DNA from: Trinickia dinghuensis
GTDB taxonomy: Bacteria > Pseudomonadota > Gammaproteobacteria > Burkholderiales > Burkholderiaceae
Assembly: GCF_003367175.1 (NCBI RefSeq)
Contig: NZ_QRGA01000001.1
Span: 248,001-312,000, forward strand
Direction of reading: 5' to 3'
Length of the DNA: 64,000 nt
Below the pieces are notes generated by a model. The model was given only the letters and a program-made list of their open reading frames with translations. It did not search any database and was not told the DNA's origin. Positions 7,622 to 17,802 of this stretch are shown one piece after another (the first letter of the stretch is position 1; each line of letters starts with the position of its first letter). The translations under genes were made by a program, and so were the position numbers.

Positions 7622-8986
7622 CTACAGCCAGACGCTAAACCGCGTTCCCGTCGGCAGGACGTCGACCGCCAATCGCCATTGGTGCGCCGACGCGATCTCC
7701 CGGCAAATCGACAGGCCGAGACCCGCCCCGTCGTACTTCGAATCCGGCGCGCGCCAGAACCGGTCGAACAGAAACGGCAGATGATCCTGGCGGATGCCGG
7801 GGCCCTCGTCCTCGATCCGAATCGACGCCTCGTCGATCGTCAGCAGCACCACGCCGCTCTCAGGCGACACGTTGATCGCGTTTTCGACGAAATTCTTGAG
7901 AAGAATGAAAAGCGCGCTTTTGTCCGCCCGAATTCGAGGCTGCGTCTCGCCCGCTTCGATATGGAGCTTCACTTGCTTGGCGTCGGCCTTCCCATCCAAA
8001 AACGCCACGACTTCCTGCGCCACATCGAGGCTATTCACGTCGTCGAAGCTGAAGTTCTGTGCTTCGCTGACCTCGGCCAAATGCAGCAACTGCCGGACCT
8101 GTCGAGCCATCAAATCGATGTCGCGAAGCAAATGCGCCCGTTGCTTGATTTCGGGTTGCAGTTCGATCTGGCCGCGCAGCAAGGTCAGCGGCGTTTGCAG
8201 TTCGTGCGCGGCCGCGGCAAGAAACTGCTGCTGGACGGCAAAGCCCTTTTCGAGCCGGGTCAGCGCGCCGTTGAACGCGTCGATCAGCGGCTTGATCTCG
8301 CTAGGAATGCCCTTCGAGGAGAGCCTTGTTTTCAGGTTGTACGGATCGATTTTCGCGGCGGCATCCGAGGCCTCCTTCAGCGGCCTCAGCACGTGGCGAA
8401 TCGTGAGCGGCAACGTCAGCCCGAAAATGATCGTGGCAATCAACAGCGCCCACCCGGCCGTAGCCGGGATCGGTTCGATCTTCGCGGTGACGAGCGCCTC
8501 CACGAACTGCTTGCTCTCCGCGACCTGCACATAGGCGATGCGCGTCCCGCTCGACACGCGTTGCGTGGCGACGGTGAATACCTTGCCGCCGATCGTCGCC
8601 GGCGCGATCGTACCCGCCGCTTCCGCGAGATCCTGCGTCAGCCACGGCCAATCGCCTTTCCCTTTCGGATCGGCGGATGTCGAGGCCAGCAGTTCCCGCC
8701 CCGTCGCGTCCAGCACGCGGTATTTCACGTCATTCGGCGCGAGCCGGAATATCAGCGCCTGACGCTCGCGAAGCTGCACCGAAAGAAGTTGCCCCGTGCC
8801 GTCGAAGCGCAATCCGTCCACGATGTGGCGGACGCTTTCCATTTGCTGGCGTCGGCCGAGCGCATCGGGAAAATGATCGATGAGGTAGATTGCAGCGCTC
8901 GACAGCAATATCAGGCTGACCGCGTACGCCGCGACGTTGATCGCCCATAACCGCGTCGACAGCCTTCGAATCCAATGACTAAACAT
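7622..8986 (-). CDS. Two-component sensor histidine kinase
   Basis: This 454-residue protein starts at ATG 8986; longer frames upstream overlap the regulator gene. There is a membrane span at about residues 16-37, a periplasmic region to about 170, a second span (GWALLIATIIFGLTLPL), a HAMP domain, a HisKA box (AAAHELQTPLTLLRGQIEL) and an ATPase domain with N (NFVENAINVSPE), G1 (IEDEGPGI) and G2 (GAGLGLSI) boxes. It resembles QseC/PmrB-like kinases. It lies just downstream of its response regulator and a MipA-type gene, so the three are probably co-transcribed and the kinase likely phosphorylates that regulator. Confidence 0.9.
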   Translation of the reverse strand: MFSHWIRRLSTRLWAINVAAYAVSLILLSSAAIYLIDHFPDALGRRQQMESVRHIVDGLRFDGTGQLLSVQLRERQALIFRLAPNDVKYRVLDATGRELLASTSADPKGKGDWPWLTQDLAEAAGTIAPATIGGKVFTVATQRVSSGTRIAYVQVAESKQFVEALVTAKIEPIPATAGWALLIATIIFGLTLPLTIRHVLRPLKEASDAAAKIDPYNLKTRLSSKGIPSEIKPLIDAFNGALTRLEKGFAVQQQFLAAAAHELQTPLTLLRGQIELQPEIKQRAHLLRDIDLMARQVRQLLHLAEVSEAQNFSFDDVNSLDVAQEVVAFLDGKADAKQVKLHIEAGETQPRIRADKSALFILLKNFVENAINVSPESGVVLLTIDEASIRIEDEGPGIRQDHLPFLFDRFWRAPDSKYDGAGLGLSICREIASAHQWRLAVDVLPTGTRFSVWL

Positions 8987-9042
8987 GATGATGGCCGTGT
9001 TCCGCACGATGGTAATAACGCGCTTGCCGAGATGAACTGCGA

Positions 9043-9717
9043 TCAAGCGGGCCGCAGGGCAAAGCCGGTCCCGCGAATGTTGGTGAGCCGCGTCGTCGCG
9101 CCGATCGTCGTCAGCTTTTTGCGCAGCCGATGCACGGTGACTTCGAGCGCGTTCGGCGTCACGGCCTCGCCGAGGCCCCAGCCCGCATGCTCGAGCGCCG
9201 AATGCCGGACGGTCCGGCCCGCCGCCTCGATCAAGCACAGCACGATCTGCAGTTCGGCCTGCGCAAGGAGAATCGATCGGTCGCCGCAGGTCATCATATG
9301 CTGCTGCGGGTCGACGGCGATATCGGCGAACGACGCGATCAGGGTGGTCAGCGTCGCGGGCCGACGCATCAGCGTCCGCACGCGCGCAACGAGTTCGCTC
9401 ATCTCGAACGGCTTGGTCACGTAGTCGTCGGCGCCGCTCTCCAACCCGTCGATCCGGTCATGCAGCGCATCGCGCGCCGTCAGCATCAAGCACGGCATCG
9501 TCCGCCCCGCGGCCCGCAAGGTTCGCAGAAACGTCAGGCCGTCGCCGTCCGGCAGGCCGCGATCGATGATCAGCACGGCATAGTCGGCCCGGCCGATGCC
9601 ATAGGCAGCCTCGCCGACGTTGCCGAACAAATCGGCCTCGATGCCGGCCGCCGTCAGGGCCTGGCGCAGCAGGTCGGCGAGGCGTTCGTGATCTTCGATA
9701 ATGGCCACTCGATGCAT
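9043..9717 (-). CDS. OmpR-family response regulator
   Basis: This is a 224-residue regulator from ATG 9717 (GTG 9726 is also possible). The receiver has an acidic cluster (IIEDH), phospho-acceptor Asp in VLIIDRGLPDGDG and switch Lys in VTKPFEM. The C-terminal winged helix includes a recognition segment ending TTRLTNIRGTGFAL. It lies between a MipA/OmpV gene (stop to start about 10 bases) and the cognate kinase gene. The order suggests control of the outer-membrane protein and itself. Confidence 0.9.
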   Translation of the reverse strand: MHRVAIIEDHERLADLLRQALTAAGIEADLFGNVGEAAYGIGRADYAVLIIDRGLPDGDGLTFLRTLRAAGRTMPCLMLTARDALHDRIDGLESGADDYVTKPFEMSELVARVRTLMRRPATLTTLIASFADIAVDPQQHMMTCGDRSILLAQAELQIVLCLIEAAGRTVRHSALEHAGWGLGEAVTPNALEVTVHRLRKKLTTIGATTRLTNIRGTGFALRPA

Positions 9718-9726
9718 GACCTTCAC

Positions 9727-10551
9727 TCACTGGAATTGGTACAGGTAGCCGATCCGGGCCGCGGGAACGAAGCGCCTTCCGACGAGCGGGCTATCGGTAA
9801 TGCCGCTGCCGAGATGCGTCACGCCGACATCGAGAATGACCGACTGCTGCTTCGTGAGCTTATAGTCGACGCGGCTGCCCACCGACACGTTGACGGCCGC
9901 CTTCCCGTCGTACGCGGCGCGGCCGGCTTGCGCCTCCGATGGCCTCACGCCGTAATAGTAATCGACGTACTTGCCGCTCAGCCATTCCACACCCGCGTGC
10001 GGCTCGACCGTCAAGCTTCCGAAGGCGAAGGGCTTGCCGAAGTCGATTTTCGCGCGCTCGCCCTTGTTTCCGCCCAGCAGATAGTCGCCCGAAAGCTTGC
10101 CGAATGCGCTGCTCCATGCGAGCGCCGGGCCATACCAGAAGGCGCCGTTTCGGTTCTGCATGCCGTTCAGGATCGGCGCGTCGGAGCCTTTGTATCCGTC
10201 GAACAGCGCGAACTGCCCGCACAGCGCGACGCTCACACCGCGCCAATTTCCGATTTTCAGATCGATCCCGGTGCCGCCGAGATGTACCCATTTGTTGTCG
10301 AAGTTAATGAGCGGGATCGGCGATACCTTGCTGCCGTCGCCCTTATAGGGCAATCCTTCGATGCCGACCCCGGCGCCAAGGCCCCAATGCGTCACGTTCG
10401 TGGCGTTGCTCAGGATCGTGAAACCGGAAGTGTCGGTGTCGGGTGTGGTGGCGTTATCGCCATCCGCCCAAGCGGGAGCCGAGGAAAGGACAAACAAAGC
10501 AGCGGTCAACAATAGCGGGCGGTCGCGGCGGGGAGCCTTCTTCACGATCAT
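9727..10551 (-). CDS. MipA/OmpV family outer-membrane protein
   Basis: This is a 274-residue protein. ATG 10551 is chosen because AAGGA lies just before it and the product then starts with a signal peptide (cleavage after APAWA). The mature part is a beta-barrel with alternating aromatic strands and ends in Phe-Gln, as in the MipA/OmpV family of scaffold or porin-like proteins. It is first in the operon with a response regulator and kinase. Function in this organism is unknown; family members are linked to envelope stress or to scaffolding of murein enzymes. Confidence 0.8.
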   Translation of the reverse strand: MIVKKAPRRDRPLLLTAALFVLSSAPAWADGDNATTPDTDTSGFTILSNATNVTHWGLGAGVGIEGLPYKGDGSKVSPIPLINFDNKWVHLGGTGIDLKIGNWRGVSVALCGQFALFDGYKGSDAPILNGMQNRNGAFWYGPALAWSSAFGKLSGDYLLGGNKGERAKIDFGKPFAFGSLTVEPHAGVEWLSGKYVDYYYGVRPSEAQAGRAAYDGKAAVNVSVGSRVDYKLTKQQSVILDVGVTHLGSGITDSPLVGRRFVPAARIGYLYQFQ

Positions 10552-10742
10552 TTTCCTTGGGGTGGTGAGCACGCGGGCCGACTTTAAAACCGGTCGACTT
10601 ACCGCGAACTTACCGGCCCAAAGGCCCAAGGAACGGGAAATCGCCGGTTACCCCCAACGTCGCATGGAGGACCGCCCGACACCCAGGCAGGCCCCACCGA
10701 TCCCGCCCCGCTGCTGCTTCGTTCCTTCGATCCCTCGCTTCG

Positions 10743-12665
10743 CTACTTTGCCCGCATCCCTAACGATTCCGGCGGCTGACATCCGTCGCAAGGCGCCGCA
10801 TCGTCCGGCGATGCCGATACGATCCGCGGCGTCAGCAGAAACAGCCGCTGAAACTTCTGATCCTGATGATGCTTGAAGCGGAACAGGCCGCCGATGACAG
10901 GCAGCTTCGACAGCACCGGGATGCCCGAATCGCTGCGATCGTCCTGATCGACCGTGTAGCCGGCGATGAGCAGGCTCTGCCCTTGGTTGATCAACGCCTG
11001 CGTATCGATCGTGCTCTTGTTCACGACGGGCAGGCTGCCGACGTTCGAACTCGTCAGATTGCCGTCTTCGATGTGCACATCGAGACGGATTTCGGGCTTG
11101 CCCTGTTCCGAAACGATGCTCGGCAGCACGCGCAGCGCGACGCCCGCCGACACGCTGTACAAGCTGCCCGACTCGAAGCCCTGAACCGGCACGTAGAACG
11201 TCTGCTTGTTGTCCATCACCGCTTCCATGTTGTCGAGCGTCGCGACCTTCGGGCTCGCGGTGATGCGCGCATTGTCGGTCTGCTCGAGCGCGCTGATGCG
11301 GCTCAGCAAATAACGCCCGGTCCCGCCGATGACGGCAGTCAGCACCCCGCCGGCCGGCGTGGCGGCGACGGCGCCGCCCACCGCGCCGGCGGCCGTCGAG
11401 GACAACGTCCCGATCGTTCCCGCGCTGCCCGTTGCCGGAAATCCTTGCGGATTGACCGAGTCGGGAAAGCCCGTTTGCGTGTTCTGGCCGTTGCCCGTCT
11501 CGACGTCGAAGTGACTCGAGTGCAAACGCCAGTCGACGCCAAGCTCTTTCAGCCCCGTCTCCGTGATCTCGATGATGCTCGCATCGATCTCGAGCACCCC
11601 GGGCCGGCGATCGAGCGATTTGATGAGCTTCTCGAGCGCGGGCATCGTCTCGGCGCGAGCGCGAACGAGAATGGCGTTGTTGCGCGCGTCGGCCCGAATG
11701 ATCGGCTCGTCCGGATGGGCGCCGCTCGATGAGGAATCGGCATTTGAGCTGCCGACATCGCCGGGCAGCGGCGGCACCTGGGCATTCGAATTCGAATTTG
11801 CGTCCGCACCGCGCAGGCTCGCCGGGAGCGGCGGGTTCATAGTCGGACGCGCAGCTCCGTTGCCGCCGAACAAATTAGGCAGCGGCGGAAACGAACTATT
11901 GCCTGCCGCCAAGGCGGGAGCGGCGCCGGTGCCGCCGATGTCGCGCATTCGATAGGCGTCGTCGCCCGGCGCGGCCGGTGCTTCGGCAACACGCGAACCG
12001 ACGCTGTCGGGATACAGGCTGCGCAACGTCGAAGCGACGCCGGGCACGAGGACGGGATCTCCGTTGATCACCAACGTGCGGTCCGTTGCCCATGCATAGT
12101 GAAGACGGAACGAGCGGACCTCGGGCGCATCTCCCCGCTCGACGTCGTGATCGATGAGGTGCGCAACGTCGGTCACGAGTTCGACCAAGCGCGGCGGCCC
12201 GGAAACCACCGCGGTGCGCATCGGGTCGTCATAGAGGACGGGAAAGCGCGGATCGGCCACGCCGAGCCTCGCCAAGGCGCCCCGCAGATCGTCCGTCGTC
12301 GCGTGCACGAGCCCGATCGTGGCGCTACGCGCTTCGTTCGGCCCCGACACGCGCAGCACGGACCCATCGTAGTACCAGATGAACCCGAACGAATCGGATA
12401 AGCGATCGAGAAACCGCTGCGGCGTCTCGTCGAAGCGCCCCGTCACGACACCGTCCACCTGCGGCGAAATCCAGGTCATGACGTTTTCGCTCGCGCCGAG
12501 GTCGCGCAAGACTTCCTTGATGTCCTTGTGATCGGCGACGTATTGAAAGTGATTCGACTTCCACGGAATCGGCTTGGATTCGGCGTCGGGGCTAGCAAGC
12601 CCGGTAGCGATCAGAATCGCGAAGGCGAGCGCATTCAGGCGCCGCATGCGGCGGGACAATTTCAT
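10743..12665 (-). CDS. hrcC: Type III secretion outer-membrane secretin HrcC (SctC)
   Basis: This is a 640-residue secretin forming the outer-membrane ring of the T3SS. ATG 12665 gives a signal peptide (LNALAFAILIATGLASP) followed by two N0/N1 periplasmic domains (IPWKSNHFQYVADHKDI onward), a Ser/Pro/Asn-rich insert around residues 270-350 and the C-terminal secretin core with LPVVNKSTIDTQALINQGQS and VIGGLFR. GGAG lies 9 bases before the start. It follows hrpB on the same strand with 64 bases between, so it may share that transcript. No hrpII box was found in front of it. Confidence 0.95.
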   Translation of the reverse strand: MKLSRRMRRLNALAFAILIATGLASPDAESKPIPWKSNHFQYVADHKDIKEVLRDLGASENVMTWISPQVDGVVTGRFDETPQRFLDRLSDSFGFIWYYDGSVLRVSGPNEARSATIGLVHATTDDLRGALARLGVADPRFPVLYDDPMRTAVVSGPPRLVELVTDVAHLIDHDVERGDAPEVRSFRLHYAWATDRTLVINGDPVLVPGVASTLRSLYPDSVGSRVAEAPAAPGDDAYRMRDIGGTGAAPALAAGNSSFPPLPNLFGGNGAARPTMNPPLPASLRGADANSNSNAQVPPLPGDVGSSNADSSSSGAHPDEPIIRADARNNAILVRARAETMPALEKLIKSLDRRPGVLEIDASIIEITETGLKELGVDWRLHSSHFDVETGNGQNTQTGFPDSVNPQGFPATGSAGTIGTLSSTAAGAVGGAVAATPAGGVLTAVIGGTGRYLLSRISALEQTDNARITASPKVATLDNMEAVMDNKQTFYVPVQGFESGSLYSVSAGVALRVLPSIVSEQGKPEIRLDVHIEDGNLTSSNVGSLPVVNKSTIDTQALINQGQSLLIAGYTVDQDDRSDSGIPVLSKLPVIGGLFRFKHHQDQKFQRLFLLTPRIVSASPDDAAPCDGCQPPESLGMRAK

Positions 12666-12729
12666 AGGAGGGTGCTCCGAACGATTCAGGCGATACGGAC
12701 GATACGAGCTATGCAGGTGGGCCGCACCA

Positions 12730-14178
12730 TCAGCGCGAGTACGCGACGATCGTCTCGGAAGGCGATTCGTTGAAGTGCCTGCGGTAACCCTTCGCCAGCG
12801 TCGAGCGGCTCTTGAGCCCCCACTTCGCCGCGGTATCGTAGATCGACGGCGCGGGGCCGCTTTCATCGAGCAGCGCCTCGCGAATGCCCTCCAGACGCAG
12901 CGATCGAATCAGGCCGCACGGCGTCACGCCGAGCGCACGCTTGAACACGAGTTGAATCGTGCGCATCGTCACGTTCATCTCGGCCGCGACTTCGCGCGTA
13001 GTCAGATCCTCGCGGTCGATGTTTTCGATGATGTAGCGGTAGGCGCGCCGATACTTGGCCGGCAAGCGCGCCGCGACGTCGTCGTTGACGGTGCCTGCGG
13101 CCGCGCGCGGACGCGTCGTGGCCGCGCTTCGCACCGTCGCGGTTTCATTGCGCAAACAACGCAGTGCTTCGGTCGTGTACTGCGAATAAAACTTCAGCGC
13201 CCGTACCAGATCTCCGCGCTGGGCCGAGATCTTCGCCATGCAGTAGAGGTAGTCGAAATCGCGGTGCGGCTGCTCCACCGCGGTCGGCAGGCGGCTCATC
13301 ATATCCGCCGCCAAATCGTCGAGACCGCCCGCGAGCGCGGCCAGCACGATATCGAGGCATCCGCGAAACACGAGTTGAGGATTCGATGCGCCGCGTTCCA
13401 ACCGGGCAATGAACATCGACGCCGACATCCCCCGCTCTCCGTCGGCAAGACGTTCCATGCAGTGCAGGTCTTCGATGCGCAGGGACATCAATGCCGGGCG
13501 CACGGCCACCACACAAGCCGGCTCCAGCCGCGCGCGTCCTCCGCCCGTCAGCGAAACCGAGGTCAGCGCCGATTGCCAGAATGCGTTGTCGTCGAGCGCG
13601 CGCGCGGCGCGAATCTTCAGACGAACATCCAACTCCTGGGCGAGCAAGTCGACGACGAGACGATAGCGGGGCTCGTCGATACCATCGGCCAATTCGGCCG
13701 CCTCGATGAGGGCGTCGTCCGCGGCCTGTTGCTGCGCCAATTGGTGGTGGGAAAGCGCCATGCCGAGATAGGCTTCGATCCGTTGTTCGACGTGGGCCTG
13801 AGCCTCGGCGGCCACTCGCGCGAAGCTGCGCTGCGCGACACCCAAGCGGCCGCGCAGCAGCGAGAGCCAGCCCGTGTTGCGGCACGACTGCACGCGCAGC
13901 TGCTCGTCGTTCTTCCAGACCATCTTCTGCGCGCGGCGATAGTAGTCCTCGGCTTCCTCGGAGTTGCCGAGCACGAGCGACACGTCGGCGAGTGCCGTCA
14001 GCTCCTCGTTGCTGCGCGAGCGCGCCTGCGAATGGACGCGCTCGCTCAAATCCGCCGCGTCGTCCACGGCGCAATACGCACGCGTGAAATCGCCGTCGAG
14101 GATTGCGCTGCAATAGCGGGGAAGGCTGTTGCGAAATTTCAAACCGGACAACATCGCCAAATAGACCGTCGGATACAT
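12730..14178 (-). CDS. hrpB: AraC-family T3SS activator HrpB
   Basis: This is a 482-residue protein with a long helical, TPR-like N-terminal region and an AraC-type double helix-turn-helix at the C-terminus (REVAAEMNVTMRTIQLVFKR ... GLKSRSTLAKGYRRHF). Length, layout and location between hrcT and hrcC match HrpB of Ralstonia (HrpX in Xanthomonas). That activator binds TTCG-N16-TTCG boxes and switches on T3SS and effector genes. The many matching boxes in this window support the assignment. Its own promoter shows no such box, as expected if HrpG controls it. Confidence 0.9.
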   Translation of the reverse strand: MYPTVYLAMLSGLKFRNSLPRYCSAILDGDFTRAYCAVDDAADLSERVHSQARSRSNEELTALADVSLVLGNSEEAEDYYRRAQKMVWKNDEQLRVQSCRNTGWLSLLRGRLGVAQRSFARVAAEAQAHVEQRIEAYLGMALSHHQLAQQQAADDALIEAAELADGIDEPRYRLVVDLLAQELDVRLKIRAARALDDNAFWQSALTSVSLTGGGRARLEPACVVAVRPALMSLRIEDLHCMERLADGERGMSASMFIARLERGASNPQLVFRGCLDIVLAALAGGLDDLAADMMSRLPTAVEQPHRDFDYLYCMAKISAQRGDLVRALKFYSQYTTEALRCLRNETATVRSAATTRPRAAAGTVNDDVAARLPAKYRRAYRYIIENIDREDLTTREVAAEMNVTMRTIQLVFKRALGVTPCGLIRSLRLEGIREALLDESGPAPSIYDTAAKWGLKSRSTLAKGYRRHFNESPSETIVAYSR

Positions 14179-14378
14179 AGCTCGACACTCGCTGTGTTCG
14201 CCCGACTTCGTGACGGCCGATCGGGCTCCGGCCGCGCATCGGCATCGCCGCGAAACGTTCGGGGCGGTGCAGTGCTGAGGACGATATTAGCCAGCCCGGC
14301 CGCTCGCAATTTCAACAATCTCGGTGGTTTCCCACAACAATTCTCAATCAGAAAAATCGATGGCGCGCATAAGAAGCT

Positions 14379-15200
14379 TCAATGCCCCGGCCCGGCCAGT
14401 GCCGCGGCCTCGCGCATGAACGCCTCGAGGTGCAGCGAACCCAATACCTGCTGCGAGAACACGCCCGTCAGGAAGATCAGCATCAGCAAACCGATCGCGC
14501 CACGCACCGGCTGGCTCAGCGAAGAGGGCTCCAATTTCTCGGCCGCGCGCGCGAGGATGCCGATGGCGAGGTCGACCAATATCAGCGCAAGCATGACGGG
14601 CGTGCCGAGCTTGACCGTGGCCGTCATGATCGAATCGGTCTGCGCGATGATGAAGCTTTGGGCCACATCGGCCATCGAGGGCGTCAGCGACACGAGCGGC
14701 CACCATTTGAACGATTCGAAGATCGCACCGAGCAGGAATGTCATGCCGCCGCCCACGTAGAACAGCGCGACGGCCATCTGCAGCAGCGTGTTGGAAATCG
14801 GCGTGCTTTGATCGCCGCGCATCGGGTTGTTCATCTGCACGCTGTTGTAGCCGGCCAAGTCGTCGATCAGCGTGCCGACGCATTGCGCGATGAAGAACAC
14901 CGTCGATGCCGCGTAACCGAGCACGGCGCCGAGAAACATCTCCTTGACCGAGATCATCAGCAGTTGCGCCGAATTCACGCTGTCGAAATAATGCGCGGGC
15001 TGCGCGGCCGCGACGAAGAACGCCAGGACGTAGAGGATGCCGTTGCGCGCGGTGCCGGGCAGCATGTCGCCGCTCGTCGGGGGAAAGATCTGGAATGCAA
15101 CGGCGATGCGAGCCGCGCTGAGTGCGAGGGTTAAAAAGAAGCCCTGATACTCATAAAACAGATCGGCCAGCGCGTGCGCGACATTCAATCCTTCAGACAT
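14379..15200 (-). CDS. hrcT: T3SS export apparatus protein HrcT (SctT)
   Basis: This 273-residue inner-membrane protein has about six hydrophobic segments and the SctT/FliR signature region (PPTSGDMLPG and DDLAGYNSVQMNNP). Together with SctR and SctS it forms the export gate at the base of the needle complex. The start overlaps the end of the hrpB7-like gene by 8 bases. Last gene of the hrpB1-to-hrcT run; about 200 bases separate it from hrpB. Confidence 0.95.
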   Translation of the reverse strand: MSEGLNVAHALADLFYEYQGFFLTLALSAARIAVAFQIFPPTSGDMLPGTARNGILYVLAFFVAAAQPAHYFDSVNSAQLLMISVKEMFLGAVLGYAASTVFFIAQCVGTLIDDLAGYNSVQMNNPMRGDQSTPISNTLLQMAVALFYVGGGMTFLLGAIFESFKWWPLVSLTPSMADVAQSFIIAQTDSIMTATVKLGTPVMLALILVDLAIGILARAAEKLEPSSLSQPVRGAIGLLMLIFLTGVFSQQVLGSLHLEAFMREAAALAGPGH

Positions 15201-15696
15201 TTCGGGCTCCTCGATGCAGGCGGGCCGCTGCCGTTTCGCCCGCTTCTTCGTCGTTACGTTCCTCGACCCGCCGCTCGGCAGCCGCGACGGCGCGCTTCAA
15301 TTGCTCGCGCGCCGCTTCGAGCGACGCATCCGCGCGACGCACGGCCTGGCCGAGACGCTCCATCGTCCGTTGCTGCGCCTCGGCTGCGTCGATCGCGCGG
15401 CGCACTGCCGTGCGGGCCTCGTCCACGGCCTCGCCGAGCGGTCCGCGGTAGCGGTCGTGATCGAGATAAGTGCTGGGGGAGAGTCCGGTAGGACTGCTGA
15501 ATAACCGCTCGATGCGCGATTCATGCGCGGTCCGCTTCGCTTGGGCCGCTTCGAGCCCTTCGTTGGCGTGCTCCACGGCGTCGACGAGCGCCGCGTGTTC
15601 GCGCCGCGCATCGGCCAACTCGCGTTCGAGCTGGTCCTTGGCTCGCGCCTTGGCGGCCACGACCATTTTCCAGACGTGCAGGGCGGCCCGGCTCAT
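15193..15696 (-). CDS. hrpB7: T3SS stalk protein HrpB7 (SctO)
   Basis: This is a 167-residue, Ala/Arg/Glu-rich, almost entirely coiled-coil protein. By position between hrcN and hrcT it corresponds to Xanthomonas HrpB7, the SctO/FliJ stalk that links the ATPase ring to the export gate. Sequence conservation in this family is low, so the call rests on coiled-coil character, length and synteny. Confidence 0.8.
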   Translation of the reverse strand: MSRAALHVWKMVVAAKARAKDQLERELADARREHAALVDAVEHANEGLEAAQAKRTAHESRIERLFSSPTGLSPSTYLDHDRYRGPLGEAVDEARTAVRRAIDAAEAQQRTMERLGQAVRRADASLEAAREQLKRAVAAAERRVEERNDEEAGETAAARLHRGARNV

Positions 15697-15722
15697 GTTC
15701 GGCGATCGACCGTAACCGTGGG

Positions 15723-17075
15723 CTACGTCTGCCCGAAACCGCAGAGCAGATCGCGCGTCTCGTTCAGATCGGCCAGCTCATCGGTGCGCTGACGCACGAA
15801 CCCTTCGATGTCTTCGTTCATGCTGATCGCCTCGTCGGCCAGCGGGTCCGAGCCGCTCTTGTATTCGCCGATCTGCAGCAGCATTTCGATCTCGTCGTAT
15901 TTCGCCATCAGACGACGCACGCGCGACGCGCCCGCGCAATGCTCCAGCGAGGCGACCTGCGGCATCACGCGGCTCAAGCTTCCCAGCACGTCGATGGCGG
16001 GATAGCGATTGCGCGCCGCGATCTTGCGCGACAAGATCAGGTGCCCGTCGAGAATGCCTCGTACTTCCTCGCTGACGGGATCGCCGCCCTCCTCGTCGTC
16101 GGCCAGCACCGTGTAGAGCGCCGTGATCGATCCCTCGCGCCCCATGCCCGCGCGTTCGAGCAGGCGCGGCAGTTCGGCGAACACCGACGGCGGAAACCCG
16201 CGCCGCGTGGGCGGCTCGCCGGCCGACAGTCCGATCTCGCGCTGCGCGCGGGCGAAGCGCGTCAGCGAATCCATCATCAGCAGGACGCGTTGTCCACGGT
16301 CGCGGAAGTACTCGGCGATGGCCGTGCCGACATGGGCCGCCTTCGCGCGTTCGATCGACGAACGATCGGACGTCGCGCAGACGACGACGCTGCGCGCCAT
16401 CCCCGCTTCCCCGAGAATCAATTCGATGAATTCGCGCACCTCTCGACCGCGCTCGCCAATCAGCACGATGACGTTGACGTCGCATTCGGTGCCGCGCGCG
16501 AGCATGCCGAGCAACGTGCTCTTGCCCACGCCGGCCGGCGCGAAAATGCCCATCCGCTGGCCTTCTCCGAGCGCCATCAGCCCGTCGATGACACGCACGC
16601 CCGTGCCGAGCTGCGTCTCGATCATCCGTCGTTCGAGCGGATCGGGCGCGGGAGCGAAAACGGGCACGCGGCGCTCGGCCACGACCGGCCCCAGTCCGTC
16701 CGATGGCTCGCCGAGCCCGTCGAGCACGCGGCCGAGCAACCCCGGCCCGACCGGCACCGAGAGCGGCTCCCCGCTGCCCGTCACGCGCGTGCTGCGCGAG
16801 ATTCCCGTCATGCTGCCGAACGGCGCGAGCAGGACATATTGGCGCGCGATGCCGACGACTTCGGCACGCTGCATCAAGGTGCCGTCCGCGTGCCGCAGTT
16901 CGCACAACTCGCCGAGCTGGGCATCGAGGCCGCTGACTTTGATCAGCGTGCCGACCGCCTCCAGCACCTTCCCGTAGCATTCGAGCGAGGCGCTCGCACC
17001 CAGCGCCGTCTCCAGCGAATCGGCCACGCGGGCGATCGTGCTCGTGCTAGTCCTCATGCTAGTGCTCATGTTCAT
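15723..17075 (-). CDS. hrcN: T3SS ATPase HrcN (SctN)
   Basis: This 450-residue ATPase energises unfolding and release of substrates at the T3SS cytoplasmic face. Walker A (GVGKSTLLG) and Walker B ([20 protein letters not shown]) motifs are intact, and the F1/FliI-like fold runs to the C-terminus. ATG 17075 is selected because AAGGG lies 7 bases upstream; in-frame ATGs at 17069 and 17057 follow. The 5' end overlaps the hrpB5-like gene by 17 bases, indicating translational coupling. Confidence 0.95.
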   Translation of the reverse strand: MNMSTSMRTSTSTIARVADSLETALGASASLECYGKVLEAVGTLIKVSGLDAQLGELCELRHADGTLMQRAEVVGIARQYVLLAPFGSMTGISRSTRVTGSGEPLSVPVGPGLLGRVLDGLGEPSDGLGPVVAERRVPVFAPAPDPLERRMIETQLGTGVRVIDGLMALGEGQRMGIFAPAGVGKSTLLGMLARGTECDVNVIVLIGERGREVREFIELILGEAGMARSVVVCATSDRSSIERAKAAHVGTAIAEYFRDRGQRVLLMMDSLTRFARAQREIGLSAGEPPTRRGFPPSVFAELPRLLERAGMGREGSITALYTVLADDEEGGDPVSEEVRGILDGHLILSRKIAARNRYPAIDVLGSLSRVMPQVASLEHCAGASRVRRLMAKYDEIEMLLQIGEYKSGSDPLADEAISMNEDIEGFVRQRTDELADLNETRDLLCGFGQT

Positions 17076-17802
17076 CCAATAGCCCTTGCGCGCCGGGAGC
17101 GCTGCTGCCGGGAGCGTCCCCGGCGGCGGCCTGCGCACCGTTCGCCAGCGCACGCTCCAGGCCCGCGAGCTGCGTGCGCAGATTCGATTCGACGACACCG
17201 TAGTCCCACTCGCAGACGCAGGTGTCCTCGTCCGCCTCGTCGTCGACGAGCACTTCGAGATGGAGTGCAGGGGTCGTGTCTTGCACGATTTCGCCGAATA
17301 AACGCTTCGCCCGCTCCTCGTCGCCGGGTGCCACCGTCACGGTCAAGCGTGCCGAATCGTCGATCGAGCGGGCCACGGCAAGCGCAACGCGGCGCATCAG
17401 CGCATCGCGATCCGTTTCCGCCACGACCTGCTCGACCGCGCGCATGACGAGGCGTGCGAGCCGATCGGACGACGCCTGCAATTGCTCACGGTCGCCGCGT
17501 GCGAGTTCGGCAAAGCGTGCATGCGCCTCGGCAATCGCACGCCGATGCCCCGCCGCGTATCCGAGGCGGGCACTGTTGTCGAACTTGCGCTTTGCCGCGT
17601 CGACGAACGCATCGGCTTCCCGGCGTGCCGCTTCGACCAGTTCTCTCGCACGCTCGGTGGCCGCGTGCATCGTTGCCTGCACGACTTCATCGAGTGCCGC
17701 GAGTGCGTCGCTCAATTCGAGCATGCGCGCGACGTCCTCTGCGCGAATGACATCGGTATCGACGGCCAGCACCTTCGGCTGCGCTTTCAACCAAATAACC
17801 AT
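17059..17802 (-). CDS. hrpB5: T3SS ATPase regulator HrpB5 (SctL)
   Basis: This 247-residue protein has a long Ala-rich coiled coil (residues about 30-130) and a C-terminal FliH/HrpE-like domain, with an acidic stretch (DDEADED) near 195. SctL proteins form the stator between the ATPase and the cytoplasmic ring. It overlaps hrpB4 upstream by 16 bases and hrcN downstream by 17. Confidence 0.85.
   Translation of the reverse strand: MVIWLKAQPKVLAVDTDVIRAEDVARMLELSDALAALDEVVQATMHAATERARELVEAARREADAFVDAAKRKFDNSARLGYAAGHRRAIAEAHARFAELARGDREQLQASSDRLARLVMRAVEQVVAETDRDALMRRVALAVARSIDDSARLTVTVAPGDEERAKRLFGEIVQDTTPALHLEVLVDDEADEDTCVCEWDYGVVESNLRTQLAGLERALANGAQAAAGDAPGSSAPGAQGLLDEHEH

Noticed and set aside
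7607..8950. 447-residue plus-strand open frame
   Set aside because: Shadow of the histidine kinase gene, which has intact HisKA and ATPase motifs.
9130..10515. 461-residue plus-strand open frame
   Set aside because: Antisense to the response regulator and MipA-like genes.
12574..14760. 728-residue plus-strand open frame
   Set aside because: Antisense to hrpB and parts of hrcC and hrcT. Composition is Arg/His-rich nonsense without domains.
15939..17447. 502-residue plus-strand open frame
   Set aside because: Antisense to hrcN and hrpB5, with no recognisable motif.
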